Assembly: GCA_032355985.1 (NCBI GenBank)
Contig: JAUKVZ010000005.1
Coordinates: 229,131-293,130 of the forward strand
Source: Sarcodiotheca gaudichaudii
Taxonomy: Eukaryota; Rhodophyta; Florideophyceae; Gigartinales; Solieriaceae
Length of the DNA: 64,000 nucleotides
Direction: 5' to 3'
Shown in pieces: positions 53,084-60,865 of the stretch. The notes beneath the pieces are model-generated. The model was not told the origin of the DNA. It ran no database searches and worked only from the letters and a program-made list of their open reading frames with translations. The position numbers and the translations under genes were made by a program. Each line of letters opens with the position of its first letter. Position 1 is the stretch's first letter.

Positions 53084-53457
53084 GCGCATCGAGTGAGGCG
53101 GCCTGATCTCAGCGGACAAGTTTTACATTGCTACGAGCGTACGCTCACAGTTCATCAACATCGACGCCTCCAGACATGAGATGAATGTGAACGGCATGTT
53201 CAGCCGCGCGCACAATCATGGCCGCACCGAATGTTCGCTGCGCGAGCGCACATGCGCTCGACTCCTGCAAATCGAGCAGGAATCGAAGCGCATCGCCTGT
53301 GTGCGCGCCGTTCGCAAGGGCGAATCAACGGATCGCCTGCGTTTACGACGCGCACATCGGACTCATGCGCCACACTGACATCTGTGTTTGATGTGAATAT
53401 CTGGCGCGGTCCTGCGCGCTCGCAGGATTCGGTTTCGGATACGTGACGATGCCGTGA
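53084..53457 (+). pseudogene. Decayed 3' third of the prepilin gene
   Basis: Aligns with the end of the prepilin at 47931-49118, starting at its RIERVGS segment. Relic translation includes RIE, an in-frame stop, then DKFYIATSVRSQ against [28 protein letters not shown] against [27 protein letters not shown] against [11 protein letters not shown], and an exact [11 protein letters not shown] before the stop. Frameshifts and stops break it. It precedes the second copy of the 721-residue gene at the same place as the true prepilin precedes the first. Confidence 0.82.
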
Positions 53458-53606
53458 GATCGTTCATCCGTCGAACAAACCGCGCAGATGCGTGCATAGA
53501 TTGAACTCGCAATCGGCGCACGCGCGCCGTGATTCACAATGTCTGTCGCTCGAGCCGCTGTCAAAGAGACCGCGCCTCGATCCGGGAGAGGCAAAGGAGA
53601 GTTCGC

Positions 53607-55772
53607 ATGGATAAGAGAGGGACCTTCGCAGCATGCGCCTGCGCTGGCATCATGGCGTTCTGTGGCGCCGCTTACGCACAGGACAGCGTTTCGGTCAATC
53701 CCGATGGCGGCAACGGCCTGCCGGGCGATGCATTCAGCCCGTGGGCGACGGATGGTCAGTGCGCGTCTTACGTGCTTGATCTCGTCCCGCTGATGTCGTC
53801 CAAGGGCACCGTCTTCGGCACTGGCCCCATCATCAAGTCATCCAAGGCGTCCGACTCATTCTTCGGCAGCCTGACGTCCGCTCACAGCATCAGCAACACA
53901 ACCATCGTCAACGTTCCGCCGGCGTCCGCCTCCTACTCGCTCTGGGCGGGCCAGGGCTTCGGTGTCAATACGTTCGGCATGACGCCTCCCAACGTCGCGG
54001 GCAGCGCCGTTCAGCCGGGCACGGCCCTCACGTCGCAGTTCAGCGTCGCGATGTCCGAGTTCGCCACGGCCAACGACGGCACGAGCCACAACGGCGTCAA
54101 TGGCGCCATCGTCAACTTTGATCCGAGTGACGATCAGCGCCTCTACGTCACCCGCGTCAACATCGCCACGGGTGATGAGGATGGCATGGGCGGCAACGAC
54201 GACGCCAGCTTCGGCTTCGGATCCGTCGACGCCGCTGGCCACGCCTACATTCGCTCCGACGCCTTCGGCACGGGCGGCTCCGATGGCGTCCTCGGCAACA
54301 ACATCTACCGCGTCGACATGGCCGCTCGTGATTGCAATCTGGTCAACGCGATCGGCCAGTCGGGCGCCGGCGACGCCGCCGCCACCGATCGCGTCATCAA
54401 CAACTTCGGCGACGTCGCCCTTACTCCGTCCCACATCCCGAGCGATCTGTCGTCCGGCAATCGCCCGATCGTCGCGACGACCAACTTCAGCGCCGGTTAC
54501 ATGTACGAGTCGTCAGCGGGCGTCATCACCACCGACGCTTCCAGCTACCGCCCGGGAACATCTGACACCCGCGGCACGCCGTCATTCAGCCAGACCCTCA
54601 TCTATCCCGACACCGTCGGCACGATGGGTCTCATGACCAAGAGCGCTGCCGGCGGCGGCGCCACTGACACGATGTCCATCTGGGGCGTCGATGGCAACGG
54701 CGCGCCGGTTGATGGCGATCCGCTCACCCTCCCCTCCGTCGTCTCCGACAACTGCCCGGATGAGGACTTTGACGCGGTCGGCTATGTGTTTGACGGCTAT
54801 CGCGGCCAGATCGCTTTCCGTGGCGGCAATGGCCACGTCGCAGTCGGCAAGGATCGCGATGGCAACGGCCTCGCGGCGTGCACCGCGTACCTCGCCGGTG
54901 AAGCGGCCAATCCCTTCCAGTCGATCGCGGTCGCTCGCTTCGACCCGGCTGACCCGGAAGGCACGGCCGAGTGGACCCTCGCTGCGTGGCTCGATCCCAC
55001 CATGCCCCCGAACGTCGGTGGCAAGGCCATCTGCAACGCCGAGGGCGAGCAGATCGGTCGCCTCGCCGCGATCTTCGAACTGACCGGCGGCTCGCCGCAG
55101 GGTCCCTCGATGTCTGCTCCCGCGATTGATGCGGCTGGCAACGTCTGGTTCGTGGGCGTCGTCGCCTTCGAGATCGTTCCCGACATGGGCGAGCCCTTCG
55201 AGACGTTCGACGTCTGCCTGCTTCGCGCCATCTACGACGAAGTGAACTTCTGCTACGAGCTCGAAGTTGTGCTCTGCGCGGGCGACACCTTTGTCGGCGC
55301 CAACAGCAACACCGAGTATCAGATGCACTTCTTCAATCTCGCGAACAACGCAGGCGGCCTGTCCTCCGGCGCCTTCTTCTCGATGAATGTCAATCAGTCC
55401 ACCTGGAACGGCGCCGATCTGGCCGAGCTTTCCAACGACGATTCGCAGACCCTCGGCGGCATCGTGATTGCGGTTGACATGGTCTACGACGTCGACGGCG
55501 ACGGCGACTTTGACGATCCCACCTCCGGCTCCGCCGGCGCGGATCCCTCCAGCCTCGACGAGTCGTACAACGTGCTGATGTTCATCGGCGGCGTGACCCC
55601 TGACAATCCCTGCCCGTGGGATCTCGATGGCGACGGCTCGGTCGGCTCTGCTGACCTTGCGGAGCTCGTCGGATTCTGGGGACAGTCGGGTGTGCCGGCT
55701 GACTTCTTCGGCAACGGCGTCGGCGCTGACGATCTGGCCGAGCTGATCGGCCGCTGGGGTCCCTGCCCGTAA
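53607..55772 (+). CDS. Secreted 721-residue protein, copy 2, with WGPCP tail
   Basis: 721 residues, the same length as copy 1 and colinear with it from the signal peptide (MDKRGTFAACACAGIMAFCG) to LIGRWGPCP. Start is ATG 53607 with AAAGGAGAG, as in copy 1; the frame back to 53529 is not used. Differences are scattered conservative changes, for example STDGQCAA becomes ATDGQCAS, which suggests both copies remain under selection. Same calcium-loop tail (CPWDLDGDGSVGSADLAELV). Function unknown. Confidence 0.85.
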   Translation: MDKRGTFAACACAGIMAFCGAAYAQDSVSVNPDGGNGLPGDAFSPWATDGQCASYVLDLVPLMSSKGTVFGTGPIIKSSKASDSFFGSLTSAHSISNTTIVNVPPASASYSLWAGQGFGVNTFGMTPPNVAGSAVQPGTALTSQFSVAMSEFATANDGTSHNGVNGAIVNFDPSDDQRLYVTRVNIATGDEDGMGGNDDASFGFGSVDAAGHAYIRSDAFGTGGSDGVLGNNIYRVDMAARDCNLVNAIGQSGAGDAAATDRVINNFGDVALTPSHIPSDLSSGNRPIVATTNFSAGYMYESSAGVITTDASSYRPGTSDTRGTPSFSQTLIYPDTVGTMGLMTKSAAGGGATDTMSIWGVDGNGAPVDGDPLTLPSVVSDNCPDEDFDAVGYVFDGYRGQIAFRGGNGHVAVGKDRDGNGLAACTAYLAGEAANPFQSIAVARFDPADPEGTAEWTLAAWLDPTMPPNVGGKAICNAEGEQIGRLAAIFELTGGSPQGPSMSAPAIDAAGNVWFVGVVAFEIVPDMGEPFETFDVCLLRAIYDEVNFCYELEVVLCAGDTFVGANSNTEYQMHFFNLANNAGGLSSGAFFSMNVNQSTWNGADLAELSNDDSQTLGGIVIAVDMVYDVDGDGDFDDPTSGSAGADPSSLDESYNVLMFIGGVTPDNPCPWDLDGDGSVGSADLAELVGFWGQSGVPADFFGNGVGADDLAELIGRWGPCP

Positions 55773-55835
55773 TCTCCTGGCGAAGCTCCTTGGACTCACA
55801 TGAAGTGAGATCCTCTGGACGTTGAGCATGTTCCG

Positions 55836-55866
55836 CGCCTTCCGATCGAAAGGTCGGAAGGCGTCT
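55836..55866 (+). terminator. Terminator after 721-residue gene, copy 2
   Basis: Stem CGCCTTCCGATC / GGTCGGAAGGCG (twelve pairs, one G-U) with a GAAA loop, then TCTTTGATG. Confidence 0.7.
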
Positions 55867-55916
55867 TTGATGATCGAGACACCCGACGCCTCGAAAACTC
55901 AGGACAAGACGAAAGA

Positions 55917-57260
55917 ATGATGAAAAGCCACGCCCTTGCTGCGACCGCGGCCGCGATGATGATCGCTGCCACACCCGCCAACGCGCAGTGGGATCCCGCA
56001 AACGCACAGTGGGGCAAGTCCGATCCAACGGATATCCGCGTCATGACGTGGAACGTGCAGGATGGCATCGCCTCCGGCGAGACGAAGACGGAGAATCTCA
56101 ACAGCTGGACCGCCATCGCGCACATCATCGCCGGCATGAAACCTGACATCCTGATCCTTCAGGAGACTGGCGACAATGGATGCGCAGGCTGTGTCGACAA
56201 CGTGGCCGAGTTAAACACGCTCAAGCAGTTGCTTTTTGCAGGCGGCGCGGACCCGTTCCTCGGCGGACAGGTGACGGCGTTCGTGCAGGCGTACGCGCCG
56301 GGATTCGATCTGGAGCACGTGTTCGTCAGCACGGTTTCCGATGGCTACAACCGCAACATCATCATCAGTCGCTTTCCATTCGCCGACATCAATGGCGACG
56401 GCGTTTCAAAGATGGCCGACCTGCCGCTCTTTTTCGGCGATGCTTACGCGCCGGGCGGAGGCGGCGGCATCCGAGGATTCGCCTTCGCCGAGATCGACCT
56501 GCCCGACGAGATGTACATCGGAGATCTCGTCATCGGCAATGCGCATCTCAAGGCGGGAAGCGCTTCGTCAGATCGCGCCGATCGACTCGAAGCGGCTCAG
56601 AACACTGTCTACTTCATCGACTACTTCCTGTATGGCGCCGGAACAGGCACGCCGGATCCGAACGGCAAGTTCTTTGCCACGCTTCCGACGTCCGTGCTTG
56701 ATGAATACACCCCTGTGATCATCGGCGGCGACTGGAACGAAGATGAGAGCACCAATGGGCGCAAAGGGCCTGCTGCGTGGCTCGCGCAGGCGCAGGACAC
56801 GCCCGGCACAGATGGGCCTGATCGTGATCGCACTGACGCCGTGTACGACGATGCGCGCGAGTTCTTCACCAATGACGAAGATTCCCGCGGCGGCAGCAAG
56901 CTCGACTACATCGCATGGAGCGACAGCATCGCTACGCTGCGCAGATCCTTTATCTTCAATAGCGCCGTGACGCCCAGCCAATCGATGCCCGTCGAAGTCG
57001 ATTCGTACCCCTTCGGCGGCGGACTGGCGAGCAACAGCGCATCGGATCACCTGCCGGTCATTGCCGACTTCATCCTTCCGCTGGCGCAGGATGAACCATG
57101 CCCGTGGGATATGAATGGCGATGGCGCGGTTGGCGCCGTCGACCTTGCCGTGCTGGTTGGCTTCTGGGGCCAGTGCGACGTGGCGCCGGACTTCTTCGAT
57201 GATTGCGTGGGCGCTGATGATCTGGCCGAACTTGTCGGTCGCTGGGGCCCCTGCCCGTAA
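55917..57260 (+). CDS. Secreted EEP-family hydrolase, copy 2, with WGPCP tail
   Basis: 447 residues from ATG 55917; ATG 55920 aligns with the start of copy 1. Same order of motifs as copy 1: MTWNVQDG, LILQETGDNGCAGC, NRNIIISRFPF, GGDWNEDE, SDHLPVIADFI, then PCPWDMNGDGAVGAVDLAVL and LVGRWGPCP. The signal peptide is slightly longer. All EEP catalytic residues are kept, so both copies should be active. It stops 24 bases before the converging bactofilin gene. Confidence 0.88.
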   Translation: MMKSHALAATAAAMMIAATPANAQWDPANAQWGKSDPTDIRVMTWNVQDGIASGETKTENLNSWTAIAHIIAGMKPDILILQETGDNGCAGCVDNVAELNTLKQLLFAGGADPFLGGQVTAFVQAYAPGFDLEHVFVSTVSDGYNRNIIISRFPFADINGDGVSKMADLPLFFGDAYAPGGGGGIRGFAFAEIDLPDEMYIGDLVIGNAHLKAGSASSDRADRLEAAQNTVYFIDYFLYGAGTGTPDPNGKFFATLPTSVLDEYTPVIIGGDWNEDESTNGRKGPAAWLAQAQDTPGTDGPDRDRTDAVYDDAREFFTNDEDSRGGSKLDYIAWSDSIATLRRSFIFNSAVTPSQSMPVEVDSYPFGGGLASNSASDHLPVIADFILPLAQDEPCPWDMNGDGAVGAVDLAVLVGFWGQCDVAPDFFDDCVGADDLAELVGRWGPCP

Positions 57261-57284
57261 GCGAAGCAGTTCGGCCTTTGCCGC

Positions 57285-57719
57285 TTACTTGCGCACGTGG
57301 TGATGACCGGACTTCACCTGCACCGGCGCCACGGGTTTCACCTCTGCCATGTGATGCCGCACATGAGGCTTGGGTGTCGCTTCGCGCGCATCAGGGCCGA
57401 CGTGGCAACTGCCCGTGATCATCGCACCCTCGGCGACGATCATTTTCGCCGCGACAATGTCGCCTCGCACGCGCGCGGTCTCACTCAACCGCACTGATTC
57501 GATCGCGGAAATGTTGCCTTCCACAACGCCGTCGACGACGACGACGGTCGCCTCGACATTCGCTCGGCACGTGGCGCCGTCCGCGACATGCAGTTCGCCC
57601 TTGGCCGCGACGCTGCCATCAAACTCGCCGAGAATCTGGGCGTCGCTCTCGAAGCTCATCTCGCCCTTGACCTTTGTGTCCGAGCCGATGACGGTCTTCT
57701 GCTTGGGTCCATCCGACAT
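57285..57719 (-). CDS. Bactofilin family cytoskeletal protein
   Basis: 144 residues. The beta-helical bactofilin core spans about 10-110: TVIGSDTKVKGEMSFESDAQ, ILGEFDGSVAAKGELHVADG, VVVDGVVEGNISAIESVRLS. The tail is His/Lys/Pro-rich (PKPHVRHHMAEVKP, SGHHHVRK), suiting a membrane or partner contact. Bactofilins polymerise without nucleotides and organise envelope growth. The gene's 3' third has a decayed copy at 52940-53080. Confidence 0.9.
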   Translation of the reverse strand: MSDGPKQKTVIGSDTKVKGEMSFESDAQILGEFDGSVAAKGELHVADGATCRANVEATVVVVDGVVEGNISAIESVRLSETARVRGDIVAAKMIVAEGAMITGSCHVGPDAREATPKPHVRHHMAEVKPVAPVQVKSGHHHVRK

Positions 57720-57843
57720 GTGCGCGATCTCCGGCGAAAAAGTGTCAGTGTGTCTTGGCCGCGGGCGCCCGGGCGGCGAGGCTCAATCTAGGTGTGGACG
57801 GAACGGACCGCCAGCGCCAACCACCATCGAAGTTGTCGGAGGA

Positions 57844-58908
57844 TCAGGATCCCGAACGTGATTCTTCCGCCCTGAAGGCCTCAAAAGCGGCTTCCAGATC
57901 AGTCCGGCCGATCATGCCGGCGCGTTCCCGAGTCGAGTTGAAGGTCACCTGCTCAAACATGGCGCATTGGCCGGGAGAGAGCACGACGGATGGATCCTTG
58001 CCCTGCTCGATCCTGGCGTTGGCTTTCGTCGCCTGCGATTCGGTCATCGGGATGAATCGCCACGGCGTCTGAGCCAGCTCGTACTTGTCATCTTTGGGCG
58101 TCGGCCGCATGGGCTGATCCGTACGCTTGACCTTCGATCCGGACATGCGCTTCGCCGCGCGCTCCTGCGCAGCGCTTCTGGCGAAGATCCGATCCGCGCA
58201 CTCAAGGCTCTGCGCTTCTTTCGTCAGCGCTTCGAAGGTGATCACGCGCGGATCAAACTGCAGTTCAACGACTTCGCTGTTGTCCAGCCATCCTGTGCGC
58301 GTCGACACCACACCGTCCAGCGCGCCGAGCTTCGCCTCACCCACCCAGAAGCAGTGCATGGCGAACGTCGCGCGCTTGAGTTGATCATCACGCTCAGTCG
58401 CAAGCAGCCGCAGATACTCCGGCGCAGCGCCGGCAGACTGCGCATCAAGCGCCGCGACCATGGCGCCCGCCAGACCCGCCACGCTGTAGTCGCCGGCATG
58501 ACGCGGCGTCAGCTCGTTGCGATCGGCATCGACGATCCGCACCACCGGGTTGTTCCACGTCGGCTCGCGGAAACTTGAAAGCACCACGCGATCCTTGCCT
58601 TCCACATTGTTGTAGACCGCGACCGGCACAAACAGATCTTCCGCCGCTTCGACGATCAGCGGATGCGAAAGCGCCGCCTCGCCATAGTTCACGCACGTGG
58701 CGCATCCGGGCACTTCGTCGAAGAGAATCAGGATCGGCTTGCCCGAGCTGCGCGAAGTTTCAACCGCCTGGTCGAAATCGCGCAGCCATGACACCTGCCC
58801 AAGCTCCTGCGGCTGGTCGCCTGCCGAAGCCGGCGAAACCACCAATAGCGATCCAGATGCGACGGCCGCGGCAAGCGTTTGAATCCGATTGCGGGTGAAG
58901 TGCGCCAT
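57844..58908 (-). CDS. Exported thioredoxin-like / MsrA-like fusion protein
   Basis: 354 residues from ATG 58908, after AGGAGCAGG; the frame to 59028 upstream is not used. Signal peptide of about 28 residues. Residues 35-175 look like a thioredoxin fold with the redox motif VPGCATCVNYG at about 70, then VPVAVYNNVEGKDRVVL and WNNPVVRIVDAD. From about 180, ATFAMHCFWVGEAKLGALDG and VVSTRTGWLDNSEVVELQFD match the peptide-methionine sulfoxide reductase MsrA core (usual GCFWGxE as HCFWVGE), with the catalytic Cys kept. Probably repairs or senses oxidised methionine outside the cytoplasm, using its own thioredoxin part as reductant. Confidence 0.72.
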   Translation of the reverse strand: MAHFTRNRIQTLAAAVASGSLLVVSPASAGDQPQELGQVSWLRDFDQAVETSRSSGKPILILFDEVPGCATCVNYGEAALSHPLIVEAAEDLFVPVAVYNNVEGKDRVVLSSFREPTWNNPVVRIVDADRNELTPRHAGDYSVAGLAGAMVAALDAQSAGAAPEYLRLLATERDDQLKRATFAMHCFWVGEAKLGALDGVVSTRTGWLDNSEVVELQFDPRVITFEALTKEAQSLECADRIFARSAAQERAAKRMSGSKVKRTDQPMRPTPKDDKYELAQTPWRFIPMTESQATKANARIEQGKDPSVVLSPGQCAMFEQVTFNSTRERAGMIGRTDLEAAFEAFRAEESRSGS

Positions 58909-58932
58909 GGGCCTGCTCCTTCGATGTCCACG

Positions 58933-58971
58933 AAAAAAGCGCGTCCGCCACTCCTCCGGGGCGGACGCGCT
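58933..58971 (-). terminator. Rho-independent terminator of the PEP-CTERM gene at 59000
   Basis: Stem AGCGCGTCCGCC / GGCGGACGCGCT, on the minus strand followed by TTTTTTCG. Confidence 0.88.
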
Positions 58972-58999
58972 CATTGTAGAGGTCAGACTGGAGCAGCGA

Positions 59000-59686
59000 T
59001 CAACGACGCCGGCGACGACCTGCGGCAATGGCGCCGAGGGCGAACAGCGCCCCTGCGCCGGGCGCCGGAACCAGCTGCACCTTGTCCAGGCCGAACGTGG
59101 CGGTCACCGGAGCCTCCTCAAGCGCCTCGGGAACGAGCACGCCGAACTGAAGATGCCCGATGTCACTGAACACCGTGTTGAAGTCCGAGCCTTCAAACGT
59201 GATCAGATTCGGCGAAAACTCACTGATCGGAATGAAAACCTTCGTCCATACGCCGGGAACGACCGGCGCGAACTGGATGCCCGCGGCCGCCGGGAAATTG
59301 AACGGGCTTGCAAAGCGCACGAAAGGCGTCAGCGGAACGGGCGCATCGTGACGGAACTGATACGTCAGGCCCGTCACGCCACCGGAGATGTAATTGCCTT
59401 CAAACACGCCGCCGCTGCTGCCAAACTCATCCTGCGCGCGAAAGAACACAGGTGTGTCGTCGGTGATCGAGTTGGCGAAGGAAAACGACTCGGTGAGATG
59501 GGCGCCGCCGTCAACGCTGCCCGTCGCAGACCAGCCCGCCGGAGCGTTGGCCGGTCCGTTGAACCAGAGCGCCGAATCGGCGGTGAAGTCCTCAGTAACG
59601 CCGATGGAAGGTCCACCAGCGAATGCGGCGCCGCCCAGCGCCAGGGAAAGCACGCACAGAGCGTGACGACTACGATAAACGGACAT
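59000..59686 (-). CDS. Secreted protein with PEP-CTERM-like tail
   Basis: 228 residues from ATG 59686, after GGAGGATAG; upstream frame to 59848 not used. Signal peptide ends at about 22 (LALGGAAFA). The body is a beta-sandwich-like protein (APAGWSATGSVDGGAHLTES, VPGVWTKVFIPISEF) reminiscent of discoidin or carbohydrate-binding folds, without a firm family. Tail VPAPGAGALFALGAIAAG followed by RRRRR. A Fur-box-like palindrome lies about 105 bases upstream of the start. Confidence 0.75.
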   Translation of the reverse strand: MSVYRSRHALCVLSLALGGAAFAGGPSIGVTEDFTADSALWFNGPANAPAGWSATGSVDGGAHLTESFSFANSITDDTPVFFRAQDEFGSSGGVFEGNYISGGVTGLTYQFRHDAPVPLTPFVRFASPFNFPAAAGIQFAPVVPGVWTKVFIPISEFSPNLITFEGSDFNTVFSDIGHLQFGVLVPEALEEAPVTATFGLDKVQLVPAPGAGALFALGAIAAGRRRRR

Positions 59687-59790
59687 CTCTATCCTCCATT
59701 TGGAATCCGGGGTGCGGCGGGCTTCGACCAGCTTGGCCGCGGCGCCGGGCTTGCACCTGTCTATGAGCAACAGCTCAGCCCCCGTGTAGT

Positions 59791-59805
59791 TGCGACTGAG
59801 TCTCA
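59791..59805. promoter_or_regulatory. Palindromic operator candidate (Fur-like 7-1-7)
   Basis: TGCGACT-G-AGTCTCA, flanked by AGT and ATAACG. Six of seven positions are symmetric. It lies between divergent genes: 105 bases upstream of the PEP-CTERM start (59686) and 67 bases upstream of the prepilin start (59872). The form resembles Fur-family boxes; the regulator is not identified. Confidence 0.35.
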
Positions 59806-59871
59806 ATAACGCTAGCATCCCGCCCCAGGCCCTGCAAGCGAGGACCATCCGACCCGAAGAAGCACAGGACG

Positions 59872-60795
59872 ATGAAGCAAGGCAGCTCTTTCAATCAATC
59901 ATTGCAATGCCGGCGCCGCTCAGGGTGGATGCGCACCGACGCTTCGCGCGCCGCGTTCACGCTTGTTGAGCTGCTCATCGTCATCGGCATCCTTGCGCTG
60001 CTCCTGGGACTCGCCGCTCCATCACTCTCCGGCGCCCGCGGCGTCGCAAAGATGTCGAAAGAGCTCTCCCTCGCACGCCAGATGATGCTCGCGTACCAGT
60101 TGCGCACGGATGATCACAAAGGCGCACTGATGGTTGGTTACGCCCCGACGCCCGGCCCCGGCGATGCGCCGCTCGCATATGACGAAACAGGCAATCCCGT
60201 GCAGGCGCCTGCATCCAGACGTTACCCGTGGCGATTCATCGCCTATCTGGATTTCAATCTGGAAGGCCTCTACGCAGACAAGGCGCGCATCGAAGAGATG
60301 CGGGATGAAGATCTCTGGGGATATCACTACGCCGTCTCGGTCGCGCCTTCGCTGGGGCTCAATCAGTCATTCGTCGGCGGCAGCGCCGATGGCGATCGCA
60401 CGAGTGTGGCCTTCAATCCTCAGGCGCGCGACGCGTGGGGCTCGGGCTGGTTCGCCGAGCGGGCCACCGATATCGAGCGGCCGTCCATGCAGATGGTCTT
60501 TGCTTCAGCGCAATCGAACTACGCAGTCGCAGGCGGCGTGTCACTCAACGGCAGCTACAAGGTCACGCCCCCCTACTTCGTCGAGCGCGAGTGGGAAGAG
60601 CAACAGCCCAGCGACTGGTCCCATGGCGCCTCGGACACCGGCAATATCTCGCTTCGCCACAGCGGCAAGGCGGTGGCCGCCATGTTTGATGGTCACGCCT
60701 CAGCGCTGAACTGGGAGCAGATGCAGGACATGCGTCACTGGGCGCCCATGGCCGATCGCAAGGACTGGACGCTTCCGGATCCGCGCTCCAACTGA
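59872..60795 (+). CDS. Prepilin-type secreted protein
   Basis: 307 residues. Prepilin cleavage motif [20 protein letters not shown] at about 27-46 with +5 Glu, then the usual long amphipathic helix (GARGVAKMSKELSLARQMML). The C-terminal block TGNISLRHSGKAVAAMFDGH corresponds to the NxRHxGxANxxFxDGH element of planctomycete prepilins. Related in form to the prepilin at 47931 but not a recent duplicate. It precedes a WGPCP-tailed protein by 70 bases, as the other prepilin precedes the 721-residue gene. Confidence 0.85.
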   Translation: MKQGSSFNQSLQCRRRSGWMRTDASRAAFTLVELLIVIGILALLLGLAAPSLSGARGVAKMSKELSLARQMMLAYQLRTDDHKGALMVGYAPTPGPGDAPLAYDETGNPVQAPASRRYPWRFIAYLDFNLEGLYADKARIEEMRDEDLWGYHYAVSVAPSLGLNQSFVGGSADGDRTSVAFNPQARDAWGSGWFAERATDIERPSMQMVFASAQSNYAVAGGVSLNGSYKVTPPYFVEREWEEQQPSDWSHGASDTGNISLRHSGKAVAAMFDGHASALNWEQMQDMRHWAPMADRKDWTLPDPRSN

Positions 60796-60865
60796 AGCGC
60801 GTTCGCACAGCACAACTCGCCCGCTGCGAGCGATCGAATCGCAGCATGAGGAGAAGAGATCCGTC

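Noticed and set aside
53145-53327. Minus-strand frame with a HAVHIHLM motif suggesting a HIT-family relic between the duplicated modules.
   Set aside because: The plus strand of the same bases aligns well with the prepilin gene (SVRSQ, NIDA, VNGMF, VYDAH), so the minus-strand motif is antisense coincidence.
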